From positions 47,518,800 to 47,582,799 of the forward strand of contig NC_057763.1 of the NCBI RefSeq assembly GCF_010389155.1: a stretch of 64,000 bases of DNA, written 5' to 3'. This DNA comes from Erigeron canadensis (Eukaryota > Streptophyta > Magnoliopsida > Asterales > Asteraceae). Shown piece by piece: positions 30,830-42,809 of the stretch (position 1 is the first letter of the stretch; every line of letters starts with the position of its first letter). The notes under the pieces were generated by a model. That model did no database searches. It was not told where the DNA came from and saw only the letters and a list, made by a program, of their open reading frames with translations. Made by a program: the position numbers and the translations under genes.

Positions 30830-31696
30830 TCTAAATGTTAAATGTTTTATAATAATTGGTTCCATTATCTTTTATAAAAATGTTTTGTATTCGAGAAATT
30901 TGACTCCAATCTAAATGGGTTTACTCGTTTCGGGGGGATAGGAACAGGGAGCTGCTAGATCATGTCCCTGATATTGGCGGATTTGCTTTGGATCAGTTGC
31001 TAGATGGTATATCAGGGACTCTAAGGAAGGATAATTGGTTGTGGAATGGGGGAAAAATACGAGCTTCAGTGTGAAAGGTGTGAAAGAGTGGTTAAGAGGT
31101 GGAATTGTTTGCAACAATAGTTCTACTTTTTCTTGGTCAAAATGGGTTCCTAAAAAGTGTAATATTTTCATGTGGCGGGTTGGCTTGGATCGTATTCCTA
31201 CTATGCTTGCTCTTAGGGACAGATAATGCAGATTCAACTCTTTACTCTGTGCTTTATGCGAGAAGGAGGAGGAGGATGTCAATCATCTTTTTGTTCTTGT
31301 GAAGTCAGTATGGAGATTTGGCAGAAGGTTTCTTCTTGGTGTAACCTTCAACCTATTTTTTTGTTCTCGGTCAATGACCTGTTTGATGTTCATTCGAGTG
31401 CTAGGTTGGAGAAAAGATTGGCTTCATGGGTACAAGGTATTATTTTCATCTCTTGTTGGTGCTTATGGTTGGCTCGAAACGAAAAGAAGTTCGCTAACGG
31501 GAAGGTAAATGTCGATAAGATTTTTCAAGACATCAAAATCTTAGACTTTTTATGGTATAGGAATATAACCAAGTTCCACTCAATTACTTGGGAGGATTAG
31601 TGTACATTCAAGTTGCTGTAAATTTCATTTGTATGGGGACTCATCACAATTTTTTGATGATGGCAGTTTGTGAATAAAAGTTACATTTCAAAAAAA
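30830..31696 (+). mobile_element. 5'-truncated LINE (copy 1)
   Basis: The 3' end of a plant L1-type LINE. The reverse-transcriptase C-terminal zinc-binding domain (zf-RVT) is readable in several frames: FSVKGVKEWLRGGIV, FSWSKWVPKKCNIFMWRVGL, RIPTMLALRDR, then the SWVQGIIFISCWCLWLARNE frame. It ends with GTGAATAAAAGTTACATTTC and an A-run. A 14-bp direct repeat AGATATACATACAA occurs at 30816-30829 and, immediately after the A-run, at 31697-31710, as expected for a LINE target duplication. The 80 bp just inside the left repeat are not recognisable LINE sequence. Multiple frame breaks show it is inactive. Confidence 0.8.
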
Positions 31697-31710
31697 AGAT
31701 ATACATACAA

Positions 31711-32040
31711 ATTGCCCTAACCCTAAAGAAAGAAACCAAGTGATGAGACTAGACTCTAAACCCAAATCTCTATCTTTTTTTTTTATGTATCTTCACCAAA
31801 AGACTCTGCACTGCATGCTTCAATTACCAACAACCCTGACAACTTCCAATTCTTTTTAATTATTAATTTTGAAGTAAATTCTAATTTACTATATTTGCAT
31901 ATTACTTAACTGTTTATTCTAATTCTATTCCGATGAAATTATGAAACCGATCGACTGAACGTTTTATGTAAATTGGTTAATGAAATGAAAAAAATTTTAC
32001 TTTTAATTATGTATATTGTTTATAGATTTTATAGCTATAG
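31711..32040. other. Gap between LINE and SINE
   Basis: AT-rich, with no gene or repeat recognised. Confidence 0.45.
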
Positions 32041-32055
32041 AAAGAATACCTCCAA

Positions 32056-32298
32056 AGCAACATGGTTGGATCAGTGGTAAATACACTTGCTTCTGGAGAC
32101 AAAGGTTATGGGTTCGATCCTCATCTCATGCAAAGGTTGGAGGGCCTTTTCTACCATTTAGGTAGAAACTTGAAGCAGCCTCTCTACTTCGGTTGAGGTA
32201 AGGTCTGCCTACATCTTAACCTCCTCCATACACCATCGAGGTATTGGGGCTCAAAACTCGCGGAAGGCGGCACTGAGCAGTTACTTTTTTTTTAAAAA
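32056..32298 (+). mobile_element. Complete Au-like SINE with 15-bp target duplication
   Basis: A tRNA-like head has A box TGGATCAGTGGTAAATAC (about 32066) and B box GGGTTCGATCC (about 32110). A body with the Au-type segment TTGAGGTAAGGTCTGCCTAC (about 32193) and a T/A-rich tail follow. The flanks are a perfect 15-bp duplication AAAGAATACCTCCAA (32041-32055 and 32299-32313), so both ends are exact. A 5'-truncated relative lies at 12583-12735. Confidence 0.88.
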
Positions 32299-32313
32299 AA
32301 AGAATACCTCCAA

Positions 32314-32999
32314 TAAACATATATATATATAAGAAAAAAAAAAAACTTCCAAACTGATGGTTAAAAACAATTACTCCTAATAAATACTGTACAATAAGAG
32401 ACATTCGGACTGTCTACAAACTATAGACCAACTTTTAATTGCTGTGAGACCTATCTCTTTTTCTTACATAATTAAAAATTTGATTGGAAGAACTAAAATG
32501 ATTATGTTTCATAAACAAAACTTTAATTCAGCCTCCATTACGTACCCACACCTTCCTTCGCTAAATAATTTAAAAAATAAAATTTAAGGGTAAGGGTGCA
32601 GTTGAAAAAATGGATCGGCTCTTTTGTTTGGCTAGTATCGGCTCTTTGACAACATTATAACATGTGTATTGGCAAACATTGACATATTCCATCGGTAAGG
32701 TCAATTTGCCACATTTTGGCCGATACAAGTGAACGTGGGGAGCGTGTTTGTTACCCTTTTTTTTTTTTGCTAAGTGACCGTTTGAAATTTTTTAAAAAAT
32801 TACCCCTCAACCTTAATACCTATATATATACCTTTTAATTTTTAATTTTTTCCCACTTCTAAAAAATTCATATCATCTCTTTATTATTTCTTCTACATAA
32901 ACTTCTTTCATTTATATTTTTCAAAATGATTCTCACAAACAAAAAAACATCTAAAAAATACCGAGCACCAAAAAATCAACTATGAAGAATTAAAGATTA

Positions 33000-33030
<31 letters not shown>

Positions 33031-33238
33031 GGTATTAAGGGGATTATTAAATGAAAGGTCTTGGGTTCGAGTTTTGCTAAATGCAAACTTGAGATAATCA
33101 GAGAATTATTAAGTGGTTTAGAATCACCTAGACACTAGTCTGGCTGAGGGATTAGTGAGTACCAAATGGTATATTGGATCGGGGGGTTTCCATCCAATTA
33201 TCATTTTTTTTATATACATGTTGTTCTTTTATAAATTG

Positions 33239-33274
<36 letters not shown>

Positions 33275-33293
33275 TGTTTTCATGTGTTTATAG
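32314..33293. other. Intergenic with microsatellites and a SINE-like remnant
   Basis: (TA)n occurs at about 33005-33031 and (TA)n(TG)n at about 33239-33275. Between them, 33050-33215 starts with a B-box-like GGTCTTGGGTTCGAG and ends GTTTCCATCCAATTATC, suggesting another tRNA-derived SINE, but no head or target duplication can be defined. No gene is seen. Confidence 0.4.
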
Positions 33294-33870
33294 AAACATC
33301 AATGGGGTAGAAGTGCCGATGAGGCCTATATCTTAAGACAAGCTTTAGAAGAGTGGTCGAAACGACACAAAAATAAGAGATTTCGACATCTTAAAGCTTG
33401 AGAAGTTGTGAGGGAACATGATAAGTTCTCGTATGTTCCACCGACGGGTGGTTTTGGTGGTACTTCGACCGAGCCTAATACTCCTACGTCTGACACTCCT
33501 CGCACCAATGATACTAGCGGGAGTGAGAAAAGGGTTCGAACCGATGAATCGAGTTACTACACTCGAGTTCTCGATTTGAATGAGAACTCGATGTCATCGT
33601 TTCCTCGCAAAACACGTGGTAAAGGAGCGGGTTCGGGCAAAAGTAAAGATGTTTTGCTTGAATCCGTTAAGGCGTATAGGGAGGTGAATTTGACAAACAA
33701 AAAAAGAAAAGAGGCTCGCTCGGCAAATGAGGATGGTCGCGCTTGAAGATCGCGAGAAGCTTGCGAAGGAATTGCCAGAATCCCAACTAGAATCAGAACA
33801 ACAAAAGACGATGGATGAAGACATCCTTATTCTTTTTTCAACCTCACGATCATTTGGTCGATCCTGTGTG
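33294..33870 (+). pseudogene. NAM-associated C-terminal domain gene fragment
   Basis: After a plausible 3' splice site (TTTATAG, ending 33293) the frame reads KHQWGRSADEAYILRQALEE, then an in-frame TGA (33400-33402), then EVVREHDKFSYVPPTGGFG. A Ser/Thr-rich linker with TRVLDLNENSMSSFPRKTRG continues to 33746. A +1 shift then gives MVALEDREKLAKELPESQLE. This is the layout of the plant NAM-associated C-terminal domain family (often mis-named glutathione S-transferase T3-like), associated with PIF/Harbinger-type transposon proteins. The stop codon, frameshift and lack of the 5' exon make it a pseudogene fragment. Confidence 0.65.
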
Positions 33871-35819
33871 TAGCATAGTTTTGCAACGCAAACGCGACAT
33901 CGCTGATGGGTGGCCTCATGACAGGTTGTATTAGTTTCTTTTTCATTTTCTAGTTGTAATGTTTTTTTTATTCCTAGTTGTAATGTTTTTAATTTTATTT
34001 GTATTGTGCTTGTTTATTTGGTAATTATTTTCATGGTAAGAATTGATAAGTTTTGGCACTACACCATAAGTTTTGGCTTCAAATTGGCGAAAAATGTGGC
34101 ATGCTCTCATATGTTAAAAAATAGCCAAAACCAAGCTAAAGAGCCAATGCTTGGCTCTGTACTGTTTCCCTTTATACGTTTACATTTCGATTTATTTATA
34201 AAATGATTTTTTATGAGATTTTTAAACCAAAGATTTTGAATGAAGTGTTATATAAATCAATAAAAACATTTATGATCAAAATTTAAAAAAAAATATTAAA
34301 AATAAAATATCAAATCACGACATTTAAATTGAAATGTTAGGAATTTCATTCGATATGGTGGCCCATAAAAAAGAATTTTTCGCTATACATACCAAATATG
34401 TTCCTCATTATTTTACGACGGAACACCTTAAAAGTTAAAACATATTTTGTTGTATACACTTAAAAAATAATGACATACGAATCATACGTTGTTGTTGACA
34501 TACGAAAGTTATTGGGAAAATAGCTACCCCTTTCCATTTTAAGTCGTCTTATATGAAATGTTCATTTAAAAAAAAATGAAAATTTGACGAGTACCAAAAG
34601 CATATATATATAAGGGATCACTAACCTTTGACGACGAATATATTTTAAGATATCTCCACCTCCAAAGCAATTTCTAAACTTCAAATTTCTTCTTGTCTGG
34701 ATCTTCTAGGCTGCCTATAAAAATGGGAAGAACTAAACAATAAGCGATTGCTCAATGAGTGTATCCACATATATACATACATGTCATGGCCCAACTTATT
34801 ATAATCTGTTAGGAACGTTTATGCCAATCGTGTCTTACATATCGTCGTAACCATCATACATAATATAGATCCATATTACACCACCAATCTCATGAGTCGT
34901 CACCCAATGTTTATGGCCTCACCCATCATAATCAACGACTAATCATGATTTGTTTTCCAAAATCATATTGTCTAATATGATTATTAGTATCTAGGCATTT
35001 GTATTTATCAACTCTATTATATTAAATATATAAACAAATATAAATAATTTGTATCTTAATTTTGGAAAACAAAGTGTGAAAAATAAAATAATGATATGAT
35101 TTTTAAAACATGAAAACCTATATATTTGCCTTTTGGAAAAGGGATGTTACCCTATATATGATTGAGTTTTGGTTATAAGGCTATCTTCAATGGGGTGTCT
35201 TTAGACGTCTTTAGGTGCCTTTGGATATTCTTTATTGTTAAAACTTGTCTAAAACTAAGGATTTTTTGAAAAATGTAATTAGCTAAGGGCATGCCCTTAC
35301 TATTCTTTAGCAAATATATTTTTGTTTTTATTTGGAGGTAAATGATATGTAAGGATGTTTGTATGGTTGGAGATAAAGTTATTGGATTTAAAGGATCTAT
35401 TAAAAATGTATAAGGTTTTGTAAGGATATGATGTAACAGCTAAAACACGATTAAGGATATCTTTAACATTAGAGATAACCTAAAGAGTGAGGGGTTACGA
35501 GAACCCAAAGGGAAAGCCCCTTTTTTTTTTCTATATTTTTTTTTTGGGCATGTCATGAGTATCACACGCCTCATTCCGTGTAGCTTTAAGTTATTAAGTA
35601 AGTGTGAGACTATGTAGTAGTATTATATACAGTATATATATGTGTAGGTACTTACTTTATGGAAAATCGAAATATAGTTGGCATTATGGTTATATAGGAT
35701 AGATTTTCAGAAAACAATTAAAAAAGCAGAGCCAGCCCTTTTGTAAGCTTAATTCTCGGGAGAAACTTTTTCTTGCTCTCTCTCTCCCTTTTCCCTCATC
35801 ATCATATCACATACAAATA

Positions 35820-35851
<32 letters not shown>

Positions 35852-36085
35852 CAGACAGACAGAGAGATATATGATACATGTATACCCTCCTCCTGCAGTA
35901 GTCTGGTTCTTTTGATATAGTTAATGAAAATGATGATATAATAGTAGTAGTTACTAGTTTTCAGTAGTTGCATTTAGAATTACTCATGATATAATAGAGT
36001 CGATCGTAGTATAATAGGTAGAGAAAATACTCGAATAAATAAATTAGTATTACTAAATAAATAGAAGGAATATAAAATTATTAAG
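33871..36085. other. Upstream region of the STM-like gene
   Basis: No gene is seen. Within 400 bp of the STM-like start there is a (TA)n/(AG)n/(ACAG)n microsatellite block (about 35819-35868), likely in the promoter or 5' UTR. The stretch between 34000 and 35700 is AT-rich with no recognised repeats. A promoter cannot be pinned down with confidence. Confidence 0.45.
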
Positions 36086-39000
36086 ATGGAGGGGGTTGGT
36101 GGAAGTGGAAGCGGAAGTGGAGGAGGTACTGCATCATCATGTAATTTCTCCTTTGGAAATAACAACAGTGCAGCAGCAGCAGCAGCAGCAGCTGGGTCGT
36201 TGTGTCTTCCATTCCCTCCTCCTGCTACCGTCTCTAATACTAGTTCATATAACAATAATAATAACCTAATTTTAGTAGATCATCATCATAGCACTACTAC
36301 TGCCGCCATGATGATGCTTGATCAAGACATTAATAATATTGACGGAGGAGGATCGTCATCATCTGCAGCAAGTTTAGGTTTCATGTCTTGTTCTTCTTCT
36401 TCTTCTGTTAATAAAGCAAAAATCATGGCTCATCCTCATTACCCTCGTCTCCTATCCGCTTATCTCAACTGTCAAAAGGCAGGTTTATCTATCCATCCTT
36501 CTAGATCTATCTATTTTTGTTTATATACCATATATATATATACTTATTTTATTTTTATGGATCGATCTGCTTACTATATATAATTCAATTACTTTACTAC
36601 TATTACTATACACAATTAATTAATGGATTACAGCAGTGTAGCTAGCTGCTAGGCTAAAGTTAATTTGAATGATCAGCTAGCAGTAGATGCAAATTATAAC
36701 CCTTGAAACGGGTGGGTTTTCTTTTCTTGATTTGTGTGTGTTGTTTGACATCCCTTTTTATTTTAGTCCTTTCTTCATTTGGCAGTAAGCTGCCGCCTGC
36801 CTACGTATTATCACTTCATCAACAGAGAATATACATATAATTTGGGGCAGCCAAAACAATATACTAGTACTAGTATGTATTCATTAAAGATGCAAAAATA
36901 AATTTACATCTATCTTTAATTAGTAAGTACTTGGAAAAACATATATGCTGCATGTGATATTTGACAAATCAAAAGATTAGATCGATATAGTATATTGTAG
37001 TAGCTAGCTAGCTAGCGAGTATTTTTGATTAAATAAAATGATGGTGTATTTACAGATCGGAGCACCACCACAAGTAGTGGAAAAGCTGGAAGAAGCATGT
37101 AGAGATGGGGGAATGATGAATATAGTAGTGGGACTGGGACAAGATCCAGGGCTGGATCAGTTCATGGAGGCTTACTGTGAGATGCTTATAAAATACGAAC
37201 AGGAACTCTCTAAACCCTTCAAAGAAGCCATGCTGTTTCTCTCCCGAGTTGAATCCCAGTTCAAACAAATCTCCATCTCTACCACTTCTTCTTCTTCTAC
37301 TACTACTACCACTTCTCATCATCATCATCCTGCTGCCGGTACCCCCAACATCTTACTAATTACTTTTAATTATCTCATCCTAATTAATTATCGACCTATA
37401 TATGCTTCTTTTTAATTATTAGTGTCCGGTTCCAATATTTTTTTTTTTTTTTTATTGAAAGATGATAAACATATATAGCCCTAGCCCCGGGGGCTATGAT
37501 TCATATATTTTTAGGAGGTGGTTGTATTATAATACTTTTTTGCATGTCATTGAGGCTAACAATTAAAGACAAATGTTTTTACCTGATTATCTTGTGAGTA
37601 ATACTCCACTAATTAATAATCTTATACTTTAGTAGTACTACTACCTATCACCAAAAAGAATATTGTACTATTTTATACTGGATCTTAAATTGTTGTTTTC
37701 AAATTTTGTTTAAACACAATTTCCAAGAATAGACAAATAGTTTACCTACAGTTTTTTTTTTTCACAATTCTAGTGAAAGTTTCTTTTTTCCAAAAGTTTT
37801 TATCATTTTCCTGTGTGGAAACATGATACATGACATATATATTAGGAGGAGGCTCATGATCTATATATATTTTTTATGACCCTAGCTATATATGGGACTA
37901 TATATATATATAATAATATGGTTTGTATGTATGCCCCGGCCCGCCTATCATCTAATTCTAATGAATCTTAATTCAATACTCTATCTTGGTATTGAAGCTG
38001 TTTTGCACAGTCAAGTAACCTGTACATATTTGCTCTTTTTCACCCCCCTGAATTGTAGATGCTTACAAGTACAATTATATGTCTCTTTTCTTGGCAATAT
38101 TATTAGGTTGATCTGCTACATTGTTTTTCACCCTGTAAGGCTTTTTTTTTTTTTTTTCTTCTCTTTTGTTACGGGTATATGTATGTCAACCAAATGTGTA
38201 GCATTAATAGAGAAAATCATACAAGCTAGTATTTGTTTTTGGTTCAGATGATATTAGTTATTGATGTTAAGATATATATTTTTGCCATCTTTAAAGTAAT
38301 ACTCGTATATTCTTTATATATATATATAACAACAGGCCCATGTTGTAAAAACTATACTCTAATAATTAAAATAAATATATAAATGCGTATGCATGCAACT
38401 GAAAGCACTAGCTATTATACATTAAAAAAAAAAAAAAAACACCTTCACTTATTGCATTGTGCGTTTGATGTAAAAATCAACCAGCTGGTGGTGACGGAGG
38501 AATGGACAAAAACGGTTCGTCTGAAGAAGAGGTGGATGCAAATAACAACCAGCAGCTGCTGGTTGATCCCCAAGCTGAGGACCGGGAACTCAAGGGTCAG
38601 TTACTGCGCAAGTATAGTGGTTATTTAGGAAGTCTGAAGCAAGAGTTCATGAAAAAGAGAAAGAAAGGAAAGTTACCAAAAGAAGCTCGCCAACAGTTGC
38701 TCGACTGGTGGACCAGACATTATAAATGGCCATACCCTTCGGTAATTTATATATATATGCTGATCGACTAATTATATGTATATTAACATGCGATTGATAA
38801 TGAGCGTAATTATGATACATATAATTGATCATACGTAACGTACATATATACAATTGATGGATGCACAGGAGGCTCAGAAATTGGCACTGGCAGAGTCGAC
38901 AGGACTAGATCAGAAGCAGATAAACAATTGGTTCATAAACCAAAGGAAGCGACACTGGAAGCCCTCTGAAGACATGCAGTTTGTGGTGATGGATGCTTCT

Positions 39001-39111
39001 GCTGCTCATCATCATCCTTATTTCATGGAAAACTTCCTCCTCGCATCAGGGGGCGGGACTACTGCTTATCCCATGGATGTTTCCTCGTTTCTCTATGATA
39101 ATCGATCATAG
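36086..39111 (+). CDS. STM: SHOOT MERISTEMLESS-like class I KNOX homeodomain protein
   Basis: Exons: 36086-36478, 37056-37338, 38485-38741 and 38869-39111 (391 codons plus stop). A low-complexity N-terminus has Gly/Ser runs, an Ala8 tract from (GCA)n, and His, Thr and Ser runs. KNOX1 ([20 protein letters not shown], then [19 protein letters not shown]) and KNOX2 ([20 protein letters not shown] ... [12 protein letters not shown]) follow. Next come an acidic [12 protein letters not shown] stretch, the ELK domain ([20 protein letters not shown]) and a TALE homeodomain ending [18 protein letters not shown]. The C-terminus (FVVMDA...HHPYFMEN) matches STM rather than KNAT1/BP. This nuclear transcription factor maintains shoot-meristem cells with BELL partners. 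Intron 1 must begin with GC (36479), because the nearby GT would break the frame; the other two are GT-AG. The gene is intact. Confidence 0.93.
36479..37055 (+). other. GC-AG intron 1 of the STM-like gene
   Basis: The exon ends ...TGTCAAAAG and the intron starts GCAGGT, ending TTTACAG. Only this choice joins NCQK to IGAPP, as in other class I KNOX proteins. The GT four bases downstream would shift the frame and produce no KNOX sequence. It contains TA-rich repeats and no other feature. Confidence 0.8.
37339..38484 (+). other. Long intron 2 of the STM-like gene
   Basis: 1,146 bp, GT (37339) to AG (38484), phase 1. It holds poly-T runs (about 37439-37453 and 38142-38157), a poly-A run (about 38424-38439) and (TA)n stretches. 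No transposon or ORF of note. Long introns in KNOX genes can hold regulatory sites, but none is identifiable here. Confidence 0.7.
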
Positions 39112-40100
39112 CCAGGTTTTGCAATAATTAATATGCATCTGTCATAAACCTTTCATTAGCTACGCAGCAGGCAGGCATTCTGGTGTTTGGCCTATTGATC
39201 GATCGTTCCTTCATTATTAAGAGTTTGAATCATATATATATCTTCTACCTAGGCACTAATTATTATTATATTGTTGTATATGTGGAATTATTATTATTAT
39301 TAATCTATATATGTACGTACTTAATTAATTAATTAGTTACCCGCACCACTAGTAATATATTTTACGTTTAGCTAGCATACAAGAATTTGATATTGAACGT
39401 CAAATTAATGATTGGCGGCTATTGATCGAGTTGTCGTCATTCATATTTTCTACCTTTCAACAAGAATTCTGTCTTGCAATATTTATATTTATACGTTCAC
39501 TAAACTTAATTGATATGTAAAAAACGTTGTTATGTAATGTACACCTAGATAATTGTTAAAACTCGACTAAACATAAAGTTAAAAATAACTGTTCGGTTTT
39601 CAATTTTGCATAATTTTAGTTTACCTTAACTGTTTAAGTATAAAGAACAAAAGGTTAAAGTGATACGGAGATGATATACATATCACAATTTTTGTTGGAT
39701 GTACTACTACATACAAGTTTGTATGACTCATTTTGTCAAGTTAATATTGCACAGGTGTGTCACATCTATAAAAATAATTGGTGGTAATATCAATTCCCTA
39801 AACAATACGTAACCAATTATTTGATGCTTTGTTTTATGGGCAGTGATTTTCCTACAACAGCATTTCATCATCTACAATAAAAGTATACATTTTACTGCAT
39901 AGAGTACAACTGTATAATACAGGTTTTGTTGTAGATAGATTAAATTTTGTTGTAGGTTTATCATTTCTCTTGTTTTATATGTGCGAAAGATATTCTAACT
40001 TGCTTATAGTGCTTAAATTATTATCACTAAACTAATTGCAAATGAAATTCGACATGCACTGATAGTGTACCACTTCTCTAATCACCTTGAGTCCTAATAT
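39112..40100. other. Downstream of the STM-like gene
   Basis: AT-rich, with several TTAATTAATTAA-type palindromes near 39320. It includes the presumed 3' UTR. No gene is seen. Confidence 0.45.
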
Positions 40101-40505
40101 CCTTTACAATTTATGGAGGTTGTTAGGCTCCCGACAAGGCCTCTTAACTTGAGCATGGAGCAGGCTCCGACTTTAACATGACTGCTTTATGAAGGCTCTT
40201 GACGAAATCTCCTGATTTGAATTCAAAGATAAATCTAAAGCCTAACACTCCATTACAATGCAATGCTAGACTAAGAGGCTCGATAATATACTATATCCCT
40301 AATAGCTTAGGGTAATAATCTTTCTTCTGCCATATGGAGGTTACTAGGCTCTAGCCCTAAAGTAGCCTCTGAACTTGAGCATGAAGCAGCCTTTAGACTT
40401 AAGCATGGCTGCTCTATAGAGGCTCCTTACGTAGGCTTCGGACTCAAGCATAGAGCATGCTTTGGACTTAAGCATGGTCACTCCATGGAGGCTCTCGACG
40501 TAGCC
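40101..40505. repeat. Degenerate repeat of GAGCATGG...GGCTC units
   Basis: Variants of a ~50-60-bp unit (AGCATGGAGCAGGCTCCGAC, AGCATGAAGCAGCCTTTAGA, AGCATAGAGCATGCTTTGGA) recur at about 40150, 40377 and 40448, alternating with AGGCTC...GACG. It looks like an old tandem repeat or a transposon's subterminal repeat. There is no coding evidence. Confidence 0.5.
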
Positions 40506-40575
40506 TCCGGACATTTAGAACCGTTTTTTCGGATTCAGTTCAAATATTTAGAAAACTTTGAACCACCAAGTTCGC

Positions 40576-41722
40576 CCATAGTTGTCAAAAGCGAAGGCGG
40601 CGAACTCAAAGCGCAAAGACCCCAACTGCCCATAGTTGTCAAAAGCGAAGGCGGTGAACTCAAAGCGCAAAGACCCCAACTGAGGCATAGGCGAGAGGCG
40701 TAAGAATAGCGCTCGCCCGAACAAAAAAGCGTACTCAAGTAATAAACAAACCATATGCCATTTAAGTTACTATCTTGATTCATTGTCTCTAACAATGATA
40801 AGGAACGTGTTAAAGAGGGTGTATAAGATGGACAAAAAGTTCTAATAGATATAAAAATTGAAGAAACCTTACCTTTTAGTTGTATGAAGAATACTCTCTG
40901 ATAGAATGATGCTATTGATGATAATGATATATACACAGTTTTAACAATATACGTAATTTTCTCCCTAGCATGCATTAAACGCTCCTTGAAATACAAAGGG
41001 TTTTGTTGAGTCATGGATTCGCTGACGAACTAGCTGAGGCAAGTGCTCGCTGAGAGCATCAGCGACAAGACTGCTCAGCGACCCCTTTATCTGGAAGTCA
41101 ATGATAAGTTGAATGACTCACTTCCAAATGTTTGTAAGTCAAATATAGGCGGGAGTTTGAAGATAAGAAGACTGGTCCCAAGGACACGTGTTGATCAAGC
41201 AGAAAGAAGACATGTGACTTTGTACCAAAGTGGTATCTGAGCGCTTGTCTTTCATACCCGTTTGGGAAAGAAGACAAAACAGAAAGAGAGCACCCTACAC
41301 AACATCTATTGGTTGTCATGTGACTCCTTCCTTTGCCTACATAAAGGAGCACATACCTTAGTCGCAAAGGTGTTAGTTTGTGCTACAACAACACTTAGTG
41401 TGTTTTTTCTCTGTTCTCACATTTGTTAAGTTTTTGTTTGTTAAAAACTTAACAATATTTTTTTTCTTCTTTATTGTAAAACCACCATGTATTCACCGTT
41501 TAATTAATATACATATGATTAAACGTGTTTACTTTACTTGTTCTTGTTTATTTGTTTAAGATTACTTTAGTTGTAACTTAGTATAATCTGTGCAAACGTG
41601 GGACTTTCAGATTTATAACTTTATTTATATAGGAAATTGTAAACTGGCGCTTCAAATAGTTAGTGGGCCTTGGGCCTAAGGTTTAAGGCGCTTCAAAGAG
41701 GCACGCGTCTTTAACAACTATG
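40576..41722. mobile_element. hAT-like non-autonomous element (~1.15 kb)
   Basis: The left end CCATAGTTGTCAAAAGCG (40576) and the right end, reversed (41722 leftwards: CATAGTTGTTAAAGACGCG), form imperfect terminal inverted repeats starting CATAGTTGT. The flanks are AAGTTCGC (40568-40575) and AAGTTCGG (41723-41730), an 8-bp duplication with one mismatch, the hAT size. GGCGCTTCAAA subterminal repeats occur near the right end (about 41646 and 41686). A 58-bp unit including the left terminus is duplicated (about 40576-40684). No transposase is readable; ORFs inside lack domains. Confidence 0.65.
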
Positions 41723-41730
41723 AAGTTCGG

Positions 41731-42350
41731 TAACTCGTAAATCAGCTACCCAAAATAGTTGGCTAATGGCAATTCGGTATACTGTTAATTACCTTTGAAT
41801 GTGAACTATAATTTACACATTTAAAGTATGAATTGTTATATATATATATATATATATATATTTAAACGAGATCAGATGAACAAGTTTCTTCATATCAGAT
41901 TATTACCCGTGTAATACGCATGAAACATATATAATCAATCACATGTTAAATTTATATAATATTATAAGTTGATAAATATTTATGTCGATAGTAATTGAAC
42001 CACTAAAAAACGTAAAGTTAAATTGGTGGTCTTTAAAATTTCGGTTTAAAGTGATCACACCATTGGAAAATGAAAACGTCTTCGTTAAAGATCTCATTAT
42101 CTAAGGTTTTCGTTTTGTTTGGATGTCTTTCATGCATCCGAATATGTCTGCATTGTCATTGTGTTTGTGTTTAACGTTTTCGTTGAATAATTTAGTTATC
42201 CACTAAAATTATTAAGCAATTTAATTATCAATATACATCGTATATTGTGCTAATCTATTCATAATATCTTCGCGATTTTCATACAATATTCTTTTGCTAT
42301 ATAAATCTGATAGTTTACTATAAATTCCGTATATATTTGTTAGTTATTTA
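41731..42350. other. Gap between hAT-like and CACTA-like elements
   Basis: AT-rich with a (TA)n run (about 41838-41861). No gene is seen. Confidence 0.5.
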
Positions 42351-42809
42351 CACTACAAAAAATTTGTCGTTTGTACGCACACTTTTTAAAAATGCGAAAA
42401 AATTTCCTAAGTTGTTTACACTTAAAAATGTGTAGAAATAATCTACACTAAAAAGTGTGAAAAAAGTTACAAGTTTTACATTTAAAAGTGCGAAGACAAT
42501 TTTTACACAATAATAAGTGTGTAAAATATTAGATTTGTACGCACTTTTAAATGTAAAGATAATTTCTTCGCAGATGATTTTTACACAAGTGCGAAGAAAT
42601 GATCTCCACACTTATAAGTGTGTAAAATATAACATTTCTACACACTTATTAGTGTGAACATTATTCTTCACACTTTTAAATGTGAAGCTTGTAACTTTCT
42701 TCGCACTTTTTAATGTACACTATTTTGTACACATTTTTAAATGCGAAGTATTCAACAAAATTTTACACACTTTTGTAAAGTGTGTAGAAAAGATTAATTT
42801 GTTGTAGTG
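42351..42809. mobile_element. CACTA-type MITE (459 bp) with TTA target duplication
   Basis: It starts CACTACAAAAAATTTGTCG and ends TTAATTTGTTGTAGTG, so the termini are CACTAC...GTAGTG, and both flanks are TTA (3-bp duplication, as for CACTA/En-Spm). The interior consists almost wholly of alternating direct and inverted ~20-bp motifs of the type ACACTTTTTAAATGCGAAG or GTGTGAAG. It is therefore an array of subterminal-type repeats with no unique core. The small minus-strand ORF inside is a shadow. Confidence 0.82.

Noticed and set aside
42351..42809. CRISPR-like or satellite array
   Set aside because: Short repeats alternate in orientation and are bounded by CACTA termini with a TTA duplication, so a DNA transposon explains them.
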